Below, piece by piece: positions 25,731-34,350 of a stretch of DNA of 64,000 bases. The notes under the pieces were generated by a model that ran no database searches, was not told the DNA's origin, and worked only from the letters and a program-made list of their open reading frames with translations. The stretch is from Candidatus Bacteroides merdigallinarum (GTDB lineage: Bacteria; Bacteroidota; Bacteroidia; Bacteroidales; Bacteroidaceae), in the NCBI GenBank assembly GCA_019116285.1, contig DXBX01000032.1, positions 21,191-85,190 on the forward strand, in the 5' to 3' direction. Every line of letters begins with the position of its first letter. Position 1 is the stretch's first letter. Position numbers and translations under genes: made by a program.

Positions 25731-28700
25731 ATGACCCTAAGCGAACTGCAACAACGCTATGCCGCCCATCCCAACGTGGCGGCCATCGACCGTTTACTGG
25801 ATAACCCGTCCGTTCATCACGTCTATTGCGGGGGACTGTGTGCCTCGTCCGCCTCGCTCTTCTCCTCCGTGCTGGTGGGGCAGGGGCGCAGGCCCTACGT
25901 CTTCATCCTGGGCGACCTGGAGGAAGCGGGCTATTTCTACCACGACCTGGTGCAGGTGTTGGGCGATGAGGAAGTTCTGTTCTTCCCCTCCTCCTTCCGG
26001 CGTGCCATCAAGTACGGGCAGAAGGATGCCGCCAACGAGATACTCCGCACCGAGGTACTGAGCCGCCTGCAGAAGTCCGACCGCGCCCTGAGCATCGTGA
26101 CCTATCCCGATGCGCTGGCCGAGAAGGTGGTGTCGCGCGGCGAGCTGGACGAGAAGACCCTCAAGCTCCACGCCGGCGAGAAGGTGGACATGACTTTCAT
26201 CACCGAGGTGCTGCACAGCTATGGATTCGAGCGGGTGGATTACGTCTACGAGCCGGGGCAGTACGCCTTGCGTGGCAGCATCATCGACGTGTTCTCCTTC
26301 TCCTCCGAATACCCCTACCGCATCGACTTCTTCGGCGACGAGGTGGAGAGCATCCGCACCTTCGAGGTGGAGACCCAGCTCTCCAAGGAGCCGAAGGACA
26401 GCATCGTCATCGTGCCCGACCTCAGCCACGACCTCGAGCGGAAAGGGACGGGCGGGATGGTGTCCTTCCTCGACTTCCTGCCGGTGGATACGGTGCTGGC
26501 GATGCGCGATTTCCTCTGGTTGCGCGAACGTATCCAGCAAGTCCACGACGAGGCGTTGACTCCGCAAGCCATTGCCGCCCGCGAGGCAGAAGAAAACGGG
26601 GCCATCTCCCTGGACGGCAAACTCATCGACGGAGGCGAGTTCACCGTCCGCGCCCTCGACTTCCGGCGGATGGAGTTCGGCACCAAGCCCACAGGCACTC
26701 CCGATGCCACCATCTCCTTCCAGACTTCCGCCCAACCCATCTTCCACAAGAACTTCGATCTCGTGGCGCAGAGCTTCACCGAATACCTTGCCAAGGGATA
26801 CACCTTATATATATGTAGCGACAGCAAGAAGCAGACCGACCGCATCCGTGCCATCTTCGAGGACCGCGGCGACCAGATAGCCTTCACCGCCGTGGAGAAG
26901 ACCTTGCACGAAGGATTTGCCGACGACAGCCTTCGCCTCTGCATCTTCACCGACCACCAGCTCTTCGACCGCTTCCACAAGTACAACCTCAAGAGCGACA
27001 AGGCCCGCAGCGGCAAGGTGGCCCTCTCGCTGAAAGAGCTGAACCAGTTCACCCCCGGCGACTATGTGGTGCATACCGACCACGGCGTGGGCCGCTTTGC
27101 CGGATTGGTGCGCATCCCCAACGGCAACACTACGCAGGAGGTGATGAAGCTGGTGTATCAGAATGACGACGTGGTGTTCGTCTCCATCCACTCCCTGCAC
27201 AAGGTGTCCAAGTACAAGGGCAAGGAGGGCGAGCCTCCCCGCCTCAACAAGCTGGGTACCGGTGCGTGGGAGAAGCTGAAGGACCGCACCAAGAAGAAGA
27301 TTAAGGACATTGCCCGCGACCTCATCAAGCTCTATTCGCAGCGTCGCGAGGAGAAAGGCTTCCAATTCAGCCCCGACAGCTTCCTGCAACGCGAGCTGGA
27401 GGCATCCTTCCTCTATGAAGACACGCCCGACCAGAGCAAGGCCACGGCCGATGTGAAGGCCGACATGGAGAGTGCCCGTCCGATGGATCGTCTGGTGTGT
27501 GGTGATGTGGGCTTCGGCAAGACCGAGGTGGCCATCCGCGCCGCTTTCAAGGCCGTGACGGACAACAAGCAGGTGGCCGTCCTGGTGCCCACCACCGTCC
27601 TGGCCTACCAGCACTTCCAGACCTTCAAGGAGCGGTTGAAGGATATGCCTTGCCGGGTGGAATACTTGAGCCGTGCCCGTACCTCGGCGCAGGCCCGTGT
27701 CGTCATCAAGGGGCTGGCTGCGGGCGAGGTCAACATCCTCATCGGCACGCACCGCATCCTGGGCAAGGACGTCAAGTTCAAGGACCTGGGCCTGCTTATT
27801 ATCGACGAGGAGCAGAAGTTCGGTGTCTCGGTCAAGGAGAAGCTCCGCCAGATGAAGGTCAATGTCGATACCCTGACGATGACCGCCACGCCCATCCCCC
27901 GTACCCTCCAGTTCTCGTTGATGGGAGCCCGCGACCTGAGCGTCATCCAGACACCGCCCCCCAACCGCTATCCCATCCAGACGGAGGTACACACCTTCAA
28001 TCCCGATGTCATCATCGATGCCATCAACTTCGAGATGAGCCGCAACGGGCAGGTGTTCTTCGTCAACAACCGCATCGCCAACCTGCCGGAGTTGAAGTAC
28101 TTCATCGAGCGCAACATCCCCGATTGCCGTGTCTGCATCGGTCACGGGCAGATGCCTCCCGAGGAACTGGAGCAGGTTATCCTGGGCTTTGCCAACTACG
28201 ACTACGATGTCCTGCTGGCAACCACCATCGTGGAGAGCGGCATCGACATCCCCAATGCCAATACCATCATCATCAACGAGGCGCAGAACTTCGGCCTCAG
28301 CGACTTGCATCAGATGCGTGGACGTGTGGGCCGCAGCAACAAGAAGGCATTCTGCTACCTGTTGGCACCCCCTCTGTCCAATCTCACGCCCGAAGCCCGG
28401 CGTCGCCTGCAGGCCATCGAGAACTTCAGCGACCTGGGCAGTGGCATACACATCGCCATGCAGGACCTGGACATCCGTGGGGCGGGCAATATGCTGGGAG
28501 CCGAGCAGAGCGGCTTCATTGCCGACCTGGGCTATGAGACCTACCAGAAGATATTGAGCGAGGCTGTCCGCGAACTGAAGACGGACGAATTTGCCGACCT
28601 CTATGCCGAAGAGCAGCAGGCCGCCGACGGCTCGGGCAAGATTAGTGGCGAACAATTTGTGGACGAGTGCCAGGTGGAGAGCGATCTCGAACTGCTCCTC

Positions 28701-29126
28701 CCTGCAGAGTATGTCACGGGCAGTGCCGAGCGTATGCTGCTCTATCGCGAGTTGGACGGCCTGACCCTGGACAAGGATGTGGAAGCCTTCCGCGAACGGC
28801 TCATCGACCGCTTCGGCCCCGTGCCGCACGAGACGGAAGAATTGCTCCGCATTGTTCCCCTGCGTCGCATCGCTGCACGACTGGGTGCCGAGAAGGTCTT
28901 CTTGAAAGGCGGCCGTATGGCACTCTATCTGGTGCACAACCTGGAGAGCCCTTACTATCAGAGCCAGTCTTTCGGCAAACTCATCGCCTATATGATGAAG
29001 TACACCCGCCGTTGCGACCTCCGCGAGCAGAACGGCAAGCGTTCGATGGTGGTGAAGGATGTCACCACCGTGGAAGAAGCATTGGCCGTCCTGCAGGAGA
29101 TGCTGGCGATGGAGGCGGCGGAGTGA
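25731..29126 (+). CDS. mfd: Transcription-repair coupling factor Mfd
   Basis: Translocase that removes RNA polymerase stalled at DNA damage and recruits UvrA. It is full length at 1131 residues. The UvrB-like N-terminal part contains LRGSIIDVFSFSSEYPYRI. The RNA-polymerase-interacting domain begins near LNQFTPGDYVVHTDHGVGRF. The RecG-type motor has GDVGFGKTEVA (from residue 591), DEEQKFGV (near 692), TATPIPRTL and GRVGRSNKKAFCYLL. A C-terminal TRCF domain follows. It is transcribed alone and meets the convergent transporter gene 4 bp past its stop. Confidence 0.98.
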   Translation: MTLSELQQRYAAHPNVAAIDRLLDNPSVHHVYCGGLCASSASLFSSVLVGQGRRPYVFILGDLEEAGYFYHDLVQVLGDEEVLFFPSSFRRAIKYGQKDAANEILRTEVLSRLQKSDRALSIVTYPDALAEKVVSRGELDEKTLKLHAGEKVDMTFITEVLHSYGFERVDYVYEPGQYALRGSIIDVFSFSSEYPYRIDFFGDEVESIRTFEVETQLSKEPKDSIVIVPDLSHDLERKGTGGMVSFLDFLPVDTVLAMRDFLWLRERIQQVHDEALTPQAIAAREAEENGAISLDGKLIDGGEFTVRALDFRRMEFGTKPTGTPDATISFQTSAQPIFHKNFDLVAQSFTEYLAKGYTLYICSDSKKQTDRIRAIFEDRGDQIAFTAVEKTLHEGFADDSLRLCIFTDHQLFDRFHKYNLKSDKARSGKVALSLKELNQFTPGDYVVHTDHGVGRFAGLVRIPNGNTTQEVMKLVYQNDDVVFVSIHSLHKVSKYKGKEGEPPRLNKLGTGAWEKLKDRTKKKIKDIARDLIKLYSQRREEKGFQFSPDSFLQRELEASFLYEDTPDQSKATADVKADMESARPMDRLVCGDVGFGKTEVAIRAAFKAVTDNKQVAVLVPTTVLAYQHFQTFKERLKDMPCRVEYLSRARTSAQARVVIKGLAAGEVNILIGTHRILGKDVKFKDLGLLIIDEEQKFGVSVKEKLRQMKVNVDTLTMTATPIPRTLQFSLMGARDLSVIQTPPPNRYPIQTEVHTFNPDVIIDAINFEMSRNGQVFFVNNRIANLPELKYFIERNIPDCRVCIGHGQMPPEELEQVILGFANYDYDVLLATTIVESGIDIPNANTIIINEAQNFGLSDLHQMRGRVGRSNKKAFCYLLAPPLSNLTPEARRRLQAIENFSDLGSGIHIAMQDLDIRGAGNMLGAEQSGFIADLGYETYQKILSEAVRELKTDEFADLYAEEQQAADGSGKISGEQFVDECQVESDLELLLPAEYVTGSAERMLLYRELDGLTLDKDVEAFRERLIDRFGPVPHETEELLRIVPLRRIAARLGAEKVFLKGGRMALYLVHNLESPYYQSQSFGKLIAYMMKYTRRCDLREQNGKRSMVVKDVTTVEEALAVLQEMLAMEAAE

Positions 29127-29130
29127 GCAT

Positions 29131-30054
29131 TTACGCGTGCCGCGGTCGGATGCGCTTCATCACCGTGTCCACGCCTTCCTTGATGCGGTTTGTCAAGATG
29201 ACCAATACCACGGCCACGAGAATCAGTGCGATGCCCACTGCCTCCGTGGCCGTGAACGCTTCACCAAAGACGCACGCCCCGATGACTACGGCCGTCACCG
29301 GCTCCATCGCTCCGAGGATGGACGTCAGCGTACCGCCAATGTGGCGCACGGCCAGCAGCAGCGTGATGTTGGAGATGACCGTAGGAGCCACGGCCAGGAG
29401 AATGATGAGGCCCACGCTCTCCCAGTCCGGCAGCGGCTGGAGACTGCCTTGGACACCGTTCTTCACCGTGAAGGTCAGCGCCGTGAACAGGAAGACGTAG
29501 AAGGCCAGCTTGCGGCTGTGCAGATCCTTCAGACGGGACTTGTTGACCGACACGATGTAGCTGGCATAGCCCACGGCGGAGAGCAGTACGATGAACACAC
29601 CCCAAGGATCCAGTTTCAGCTCCGTGCCTTGCAGCGACAGCCGTGCCACGCCTCCCACGGCCAGCACGATGGCCAGCCACGTCACCCACGAGGCCCGTTC
29701 GCGGAACAGCGTGAGCATCAGCAGCGTGGTGAAGATGGGATAGGTGAAGTGCAGTGTCGTGGCCACGCCTGCCCCCATCACCTCGTAGCCATAGAGCAGG
29801 AACATCGACGAGGCGGTATAAAACAGAGCCATCACGATGAGCAGCGGCACATCCTTCCAATGGATGCGGAATGATTCGCCCTTGACGAGCATCATCGTGC
29901 CCAGGGCCAGGGTGGCCGCCACGAAGCGGTAGAAGAGGATGGAGTCCGACTCCAGCTCTTTCTGCATCAGCGGGAGGGTAAACAACGGGATGAGGCCGAA
30001 CGTCACCGACGTCAGCAGGCCGTAGAAAAAGCCTTTCAGTTTCGAAGATTGCAT
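29131..30054 (-). CDS. DMT-superfamily (EamA) transporter
   Basis: The protein has 307 residues and about ten hydrophobic helices arranged as two EamA repeats. The first contains GLIPLFTLPLMQ and LLYGYEVMGAGVATTLHF. The second contains PWGVFIVLLSAVGYASY and SILGAMEPVTAVVIGACVFG. The inner-membrane exporter or importer substrate cannot be read from sequence. The ATG at 30054 is used; the frame can be extended three codons only to a TTG. A basic tail ends the protein. Confidence 0.9.
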   Translation of the reverse strand: MQSSKLKGFFYGLLTSVTFGLIPLFTLPLMQKELESDSILFYRFVAATLALGTMMLVKGESFRIHWKDVPLLIVMALFYTASSMFLLYGYEVMGAGVATTLHFTYPIFTTLLMLTLFRERASWVTWLAIVLAVGGVARLSLQGTELKLDPWGVFIVLLSAVGYASYIVSVNKSRLKDLHSRKLAFYVFLFTALTFTVKNGVQGSLQPLPDWESVGLIILLAVAPTVISNITLLLAVRHIGGTLTSILGAMEPVTAVVIGACVFGEAFTATEAVGIALILVAVVLVILTNRIKEGVDTVMKRIRPRHA

Positions 30055-30089
30055 ACCTATCAAATGTCTTTATGTTCAAAAAAAGCGTG

Positions 30090-30121
30090 CAAAGGTACGT
30101 AACTCCCGCCAAAAGTCCAAG
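30090..30121 (-). promoter_or_regulatory. Promoter of the DMT transporter (CTTG-N20-TACCTTTG)
   Basis: The minus strand has CTTG at 30118-30121 and TACCTTTG at 30090-30097, about 35 bp before the start codon. Confidence 0.8.
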
Positions 30122-30159
30122 AAATAGGTGGAGTAGAACACTTTTTCTCTGTCAAGGTG

Positions 30160-30190
30160 CTTGCCGGGCGGATTATTATGGCTACCTTTG
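30160..30190 (+). promoter_or_regulatory. Promoter of the structured leader/DUF4595 gene (CTTG-N19-TACCTTTG)
   Basis: CTTG at 30160-30163, 19 bp, TACCTTTG at 30183-30190. The start codon is 240 bp downstream, leaving an unusually long leader. Confidence 0.8.
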
Positions 30191-30196
30191 CACCCG

Positions 30197-30367
30197 CAAA
30201 TCGGGAATATCTCTTTTTTCCCGATGGGGAGATTACATTACCTCGGCAATTCTGCCTCCGAAATTCCGGAGACGGAAAGTAATGGGACGGCTCTTCTCTC
30301 CTTGAATCGTAGGACATACTCTGCGTCCCGTCTGGCAGAACTTTTTTTAAAAACAGGACAGCCAGAC
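30197..30367 (+). promoter_or_regulatory. Highly structured 5' leader, candidate cis-regulatory RNA or sRNA
   Basis: Predicted pairings: 30200-30207 with 30218-30225 (8 bp, perfect); 30228-30232 with 30297-30301. Inside these, ATTAC 30237-30241 pairs with GTAAT 30279-30283 and encloses two hairpins, GGCA-ATTC-TGCC (30245-30256) and CTCCG/CGGAG (30256-30260 with 30267-30271). A terminator-like TCTGC/GCAGA (30320-30324 with 30335-30339) is followed by seven T. GTCTGGC (30330-30336) can instead pair with GCCAGAC (30361-30367), which would disrupt that terminator. No known riboswitch class was recognised. It may alternatively be an independent small RNA of about 150 nt. Confidence 0.55.
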
Positions 30368-30429
30368 GTATGCGAATGCGAATTCAAACATATCATTTAT
30401 TTATTGTTTCACTAAATCATTATTGTAAC

Positions 30430-32010
30430 ATGAAGAAAATGAATTTCTTTATGGTGGCCATGCTGTGCCTGTGTACATTGGCCACCGGATTCACTGCATG
30501 CAGTGACGATGACAATCCTGTAACCCCTCCCGACCTGGGCACCCCGCCCTTCGAGACCGTCAGTGGCAAGTATGACGTTACCTCCACCGACTCGCCTTAC
30601 GAGAGCATCGAACTGACAGCCAGCGGCAATTACATTGTCACCCTCAGCGGTGCATCGTCTCCTGTTGCTTCAGCTGCTCCGCGTGCCGGACGCTCGGAAG
30701 TTAAGTTATTCAAGAGAAATGTGGCCCAGACCCGCGCCACGGAGTCCGACAATTATATCTATGGTACTTTCACCGACCTGGGCAACGGACGCTACCAATT
30801 GGAAGACTTCGGTACTATCACGCTGACTACCGATGTCGGCGGCCAGGTGACGGGCATTGAGGTGGAGTCCAACCGCTACGGCGATGCTTCGCTGGAGGTA
30901 GAGAAGGAGCCGGTGATGTCCGATGACGCTCTGACCAATGCTCTCTGCCGCACATGGTGCATCCAGTCCGTCCGCGAAGTCTATACTGACCTGGAAACGG
31001 GTGAGAAGTACGAGGAGACCGTGGACCCCACGCAGGATCCCGACTATGGCTATGAGGCCATGTTCTCCAAGGCTGGCACTTACCTGGTGAAGTACATCGA
31101 CGGCACGCTGGATATGGCCCGGTGGAAGTGGCGCAGCCAGACCGATGCCTCTTTCTATTACACGTGGGAAGATGAGTGGTACGAAGAGGACTATGCCTCC
31201 ATCAGCTTCTCCGGCAATACTGCCATCGTTTATGAGGCATGGGAGGAGGACGGCTATCGCGAGGAGTCTTGGTACACCATGACCACCGATGTAGCCATCC
31301 CCGACGATCCCACCGACGAACCGCAAGAGCCCGAACAGCCCACCGTAGAATCCCCCGTAGCCAGAGTCTTCGGCGACAAGTGGATCAAGACCGTGAGCGA
31401 TGATACTTATATCTACGATGAGAACGGCTTCCTGGTGCAGATTGCCGACGAGGATGACCTGGAGGGCGAAGGCACCTTCTTCCACTACAACTACGTGACC
31501 GGCGCCGAAGGTCCCGATGTCTATACGCTGGACGGCACGGAGTTGGAGCAGACCGCCACGCTCGGCGAGAACGGCTTCGTGGCCAGCGTTCACCACGAGG
31601 AGTATGACTGTGTCACCACCTTCGAGTATGATGAAGAAGGCCACATCATCCGCATCGACGATGGCCGCGAGGAGCGTCATCACGTGCTGACGTGGGAGAA
31701 CGGCGACCTGGTGCGCGTGGAATATTGGTATTACGATGAGACACCCGAAGAGGCTCGCGTCTACACTTACACCTACTCCGACCAACCCTCCAATGGCATC
31801 ATGCGTTTCTATAATAACTACAACATCGACCTGGATGTGGTGGAGGAGTTTTACTATGCCGGACTGATGGGTATTCCCACCAAGCACCTCATCGAGACCG
31901 AAACAAACTACGACGGCGAGGTGACCCGTTACGAATGGACGGACACCACGTTGACCAAGTATAATCCCAGCGGGACTACCAGCGATCTGACCTTCTCCTT
32001 CTATGAATAA
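30430..32010 (+). CDS. DUF4595-like lipoprotein, function unknown
   Basis: From the ATG at 30430 the protein is about 526 residues with a lipoprotein signal (MVAMLCLCTLATGFTAC). An N-terminal half of unknown type (acidic, ending in a DDPTDEPQEPEQPTVESP linker near 300-315) precedes a C-terminal half of repeated beta units. These include YDENGFLVQIADEDD, TLGENGFVASVHHEEYDC, FEYDEEGHIIRID and LTWENGDLVRVEYWYYD, the pattern of DUF4595 porin-like or YD-like proteins. It is probably attached to the outer membrane. It stands alone between a long leader and a strong terminator. Confidence 0.7.
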   Translation: MKKMNFFMVAMLCLCTLATGFTACSDDDNPVTPPDLGTPPFETVSGKYDVTSTDSPYESIELTASGNYIVTLSGASSPVASAAPRAGRSEVKLFKRNVAQTRATESDNYIYGTFTDLGNGRYQLEDFGTITLTTDVGGQVTGIEVESNRYGDASLEVEKEPVMSDDALTNALCRTWCIQSVREVYTDLETGEKYEETVDPTQDPDYGYEAMFSKAGTYLVKYIDGTLDMARWKWRSQTDASFYYTWEDEWYEEDYASISFSGNTAIVYEAWEEDGYREESWYTMTTDVAIPDDPTDEPQEPEQPTVESPVARVFGDKWIKTVSDDTYIYDENGFLVQIADEDDLEGEGTFFHYNYVTGAEGPDVYTLDGTELEQTATLGENGFVASVHHEEYDCVTTFEYDEEGHIIRIDDGREERHHVLTWENGDLVRVEYWYYDETPEEARVYTYTYSDQPSNGIMRFYNNYNIDLDVVEEFYYAGLMGIPTKHLIETETNYDGEVTRYEWTDTTLTKYNPSGTTSDLTFSFYE

Positions 32011-32049
32011 TCCACGCAAACAAGTCAATTCTTCTCTATAAATTGCCGT

Positions 32050-32097
32050 GTGCCCCGTGCGTCCGTTGTCTTGCGGACAGTGCGGGGCACTTTTTTT
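32050..32097 (+). terminator. Terminator of the DUF4595-like gene
   Basis: GTGCCCCG pairs with CGGGGCAC (32050-32057, 32083-32090), with an inner GTCCG/CGGAC stem, followed by seven T. It is 39 bp past the stop codon. Confidence 0.95.
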
Positions 32098-32107
32098 GTC
32101 CCTGCCT

Positions 32108-32139
32108 CTTGCCGGATTGCGCAAGTTGTCTTACCTTTG
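32108..32139 (+). promoter_or_regulatory. Promoter of the queuosine operon (CTTG-N20-TACCTTTG)
   Basis: CTTG 32108-32111, 20 bp, TACCTTTG 32132-32139. The leader to the yhhQ ATG is about 77 nt and holds a GAGGGC/GCCCTC hairpin (32158-32163, 32181-32186) before the riboswitch. Confidence 0.85.
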
Positions 32140-32185
32140 CGCCCGATTTTATGGGATGAGGGCATCCGGCTTCGTGTCGCGCCCT

Positions 32186-32222
32186 CCGTGTATTCCAGCT
32201 TAACCACGTAAAAAACAGGAAA
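32186..32222 (+). promoter_or_regulatory. preQ1-I riboswitch
   Basis: P1 is CGTG/CACG. The loop carries TTCCAGC followed by TTAAC, and P1 is followed by TAAAAAACAGGA directly before the ATG. This matches the preQ1-I layout: a UUCYAGC loop with the ligand-reading C, an ACC end and the AAAAAAC tail, with a pseudoknot between TTCC and GGAA. The tail covers the ribosome-binding region, so ligand binding would block translation. The downstream genes make and import preQ1/queuosine, which supports the call. Confidence 0.8.
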
Positions 32223-32903
32223 ATGAAACAAACTGTATCCGTACCCTTCATGCTGCTGGGCATCCTCTTCAACGTATGCCTCATCGCAGCCAATCTCCTT
32301 GAGACAAAAGTCATCACCCTCTGCGGGCTGACGGTCACTGCCGGCCTGCTGGTCTTCCCCGTGTCCTACATCATCAACGACTGCATTGCCGAGGTGTGGG
32401 GCTTCCGCAAGGCACGGCTCATCATCTGGACGGGCTTCGTGATGAATTTCTTTGTCGTCGCCCTCGGATTGGTGGCCGTGGCCCTGCCGCCCGCGCCCTT
32501 CTGGACGGGAGGCGAGCACTTCAACTTCGTCTTCGGCATGGCGCCCCGCATCGTGGCGGCCAGCCTGGCGGCCTTCCTCGTGGGTTCTTTCCTCAATGCC
32601 TACGTGATGAGCCGGATGAAGCTGCGCAGTGGCGGGCGTCACTTCTCCGTGCGGGCCATCGCCTCCACCGTGGTGGGCGAGACGGCGGACTCGCTGCTGT
32701 TCTTCCCCATCGCCTTTGGCGGGGTCATCGCGTGGCAGGAGCTGGCCGCAATGATGGCACTGCAAATCATGTTGAAATCCCTGTACGAGGTCATCATCCT
32801 GCCCGTCACCGTGCGGGTGGTGCGCTATGTGAAGCGCATCGACGGCAGCGACGTGTACGACAAGGGCATCTCCTACAAGATTTGGAAAATCAGAGAACTT
32901 TAA
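32223..32903 (+). CDS. yhhQ: Queuosine precursor transporter (YhhQ/VUT family)
   Basis: Inner-membrane importer of preQ0/preQ1 of 226 residues with about six helices. The family features FPVSYIINDCIAEVWGFRKAR and STVVGETADSLLFFPIAF are present, along with KSLYEVIILPVT. It is the first gene behind the preQ1-I riboswitch, followed by queC and queF, so import and synthesis of the base are likely to share control. The C-terminus (DVYDKGISYKIWKI) is soluble. Confidence 0.93.
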   Translation: MKQTVSVPFMLLGILFNVCLIAANLLETKVITLCGLTVTAGLLVFPVSYIINDCIAEVWGFRKARLIIWTGFVMNFFVVALGLVAVALPPAPFWTGGEHFNFVFGMAPRIVAASLAAFLVGSFLNAYVMSRMKLRSGGRHFSVRAIASTVVGETADSLLFFPIAFGGVIAWQELAAMMALQIMLKSLYEVIILPVTVRVVRYVKRIDGSDVYDKGISYKIWKIREL

Positions 32904-32918
32904 GCAAAAGCCGCTTGA

Positions 32919-33060
32919 AAAAGTTTTCAATGTCATTAGAAAACTTTCCGATGCCGCTAGAAAAGTCTATTTCCAGGCTGGAAATGTGTATTTCTAGGTT
33001 GGAAATGTACATTTCTAGGCTGGAAATGTATATTTCTAGGCTGGAAATAGAGTTTTCTCC
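32919..33060. repeat. 21-bp palindromic array, copy B
   Basis: Four palindromes of TTTCTAGGCTGGAAA type lie at 32970, 32991, 33012 and 33033, exactly 21 bp apart. TGTGTA, TGTACA and TGTATA separate them. Degenerate units (AAGTTTTC...AGAA and AACTTTCC...AGAA) extend left to about 32925. The right flank TAGAGTTTTCTCC matches copy A. It occupies the yhhQ-queC spacer. Confidence 0.95.
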
Positions 33061-33122
33061 TTACTTTGGAAACTTTTTCTATGGTCTTCGATAAGTTTCA
33101 AAAGCGGGTAATAAGTGAATTT

Positions 33123-33803
33123 ATGAATAATAGTATGACGAACGAAACAGCTTTGGTCGTGTTCAGCGGTGGGCAGGACTCGACTACTTGCCTATTCTGG
33201 GCAAAACGTGAGTTTAAAGATGTGTGCGCTCTGAGCTTCCGCTACGGGCAAAAGCACGAGAAGGAAGTGGAACTGGCAAAGAATATTGCCGACGGGGCAG
33301 GGATTCCCTTCACCGTGATGGATCTTCCCCTCATCGGGACGTTGGGGCATAACGCACTGACAGACACAACGATGCCGATGGACGAGCAGATACCCGACGG
33401 ACAGGTATGCCCCAACACCTTCGTCCCCGGGCGCAACCTCTTCTTCCTCAGTGTGGCAGCCGTATGGGCCAGGGAGCGTGGCATCCGGCACATCGTCACG
33501 GGCGTATCTCAGACAGACTACAGCGGCTATCCGGACTGCCGGGACAACTTCATCAAGTCGCTGAACGTGACGCTGAACCTGGCGATGGATACGCAGTTCG
33601 TACTGCATACGCCGCTGATGTGGCTGGACAAGGCACAGACGTGGGCCTTGGCGGACGAACTGGGCGTGCTGGACTTGGTGCGCCACCGGACTTTGACCTG
33701 CTACAACGGCATCCCCGGTGATGGCTGCGGCCATTGTCCGGCTTGCAAGTTGAGGCGTGAGGGACTGGAGAAATATCTTAATCAATTGACAATTAATAAA
33801 TAA
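33123..33803 (+). CDS. queC: 7-cyano-7-deazaguanine (preQ0) synthase QueC
   Basis: Converts carboxydeazaguanine to preQ0 with ATP and ammonia. The PP-loop [15 protein letters not shown] and [11 protein letters not shown] are diagnostic. The zinc site is at the C-terminus, in [20 protein letters not shown]. The protein is about 226 residues. The ATG at 33123 ([13 protein letters not shown]) or at 33135 could be the start; codons upstream run into the 21-bp array and are rejected. queF follows 33 bp later. Confidence 0.97.
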   Translation: MNNSMTNETALVVFSGGQDSTTCLFWAKREFKDVCALSFRYGQKHEKEVELAKNIADGAGIPFTVMDLPLIGTLGHNALTDTTMPMDEQIPDGQVCPNTFVPGRNLFFLSVAAVWARERGIRHIVTGVSQTDYSGYPDCRDNFIKSLNVTLNLAMDTQFVLHTPLMWLDKAQTWALADELGVLDLVRHRTLTCYNGIPGDGCGHCPACKLRREGLEKYLNQLTINK

Positions 33804-33836
33804 CCATTAATCATTTATCATTAACCATTGATTAGC

Positions 33837-34298
33837 ATGTCAGAAGAATTGCGTGCCCGGCTCCATGCCTTGGGCCACACGACGGAATACCGTCAGGATT
33901 ATGCGCCGGAGGTGCTGGAGGCCTTCGACAACAAACACCCGGAGCGTGACTACTGGGTGAAGTTCAATTGTCCGGAGTTCACATCCCTGTGTCCCATCAC
34001 GGGTCAGCCGGACTTTGCGGAGATACGTATCTGCTACATTCCCGACGTGCGGATGGTGGAGAGCAAGAGTCTGAAGCTCTACCTCTTCAGTTTCCGCAGC
34101 CACGGTGCCTTCCACGAGGATTGCGTCAATATCATCCTGAATGATCTGATAAAGCTGATGGACCCGAAGTACATTGAGGTGACGGGACTCTTTACCCCGC
34201 GCGGCGGCATCTCCATCCATCCGTATGCCAACTACGGACGGCCGGGTACGAAATACGAAAGACTAGCGGAGGAGCGGTTGTTTTCACGCGACCGCTGA
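33837..34298 (+). CDS. queF: NADPH-dependent preQ0 reductase QueF
   Basis: Reduces preQ0 to preQ1, the base inserted into tRNA by TGT. The 153 residues are the short single-domain type. The active-site Cys lies in [19 protein letters not shown] and [13 protein letters not shown] is the QueF signature. The ATG at 33837 is chosen over an in-frame TTG at 33828. It is the last gene of the yhhQ-queC-queF operon. Confidence 0.97.
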   Translation: MSEELRARLHALGHTTEYRQDYAPEVLEAFDNKHPERDYWVKFNCPEFTSLCPITGQPDFAEIRICYIPDVRMVESKSLKLYLFSFRSHGAFHEDCVNIILNDLIKLMDPKYIEVTGLFTPRGGISIHPYANYGRPGTKYERLAEERLFSRDR

Positions 34299-34350
34299 CA
34301 TGGCCTTTGGGGCAGGGGTGTACAAAAATCCGATACCTGACAGGGAATAA

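Noticed and set aside
26805..28937. 710-codon minus-strand frame inside mfd
   Set aside because: Shadow of mfd; no start context or domain.
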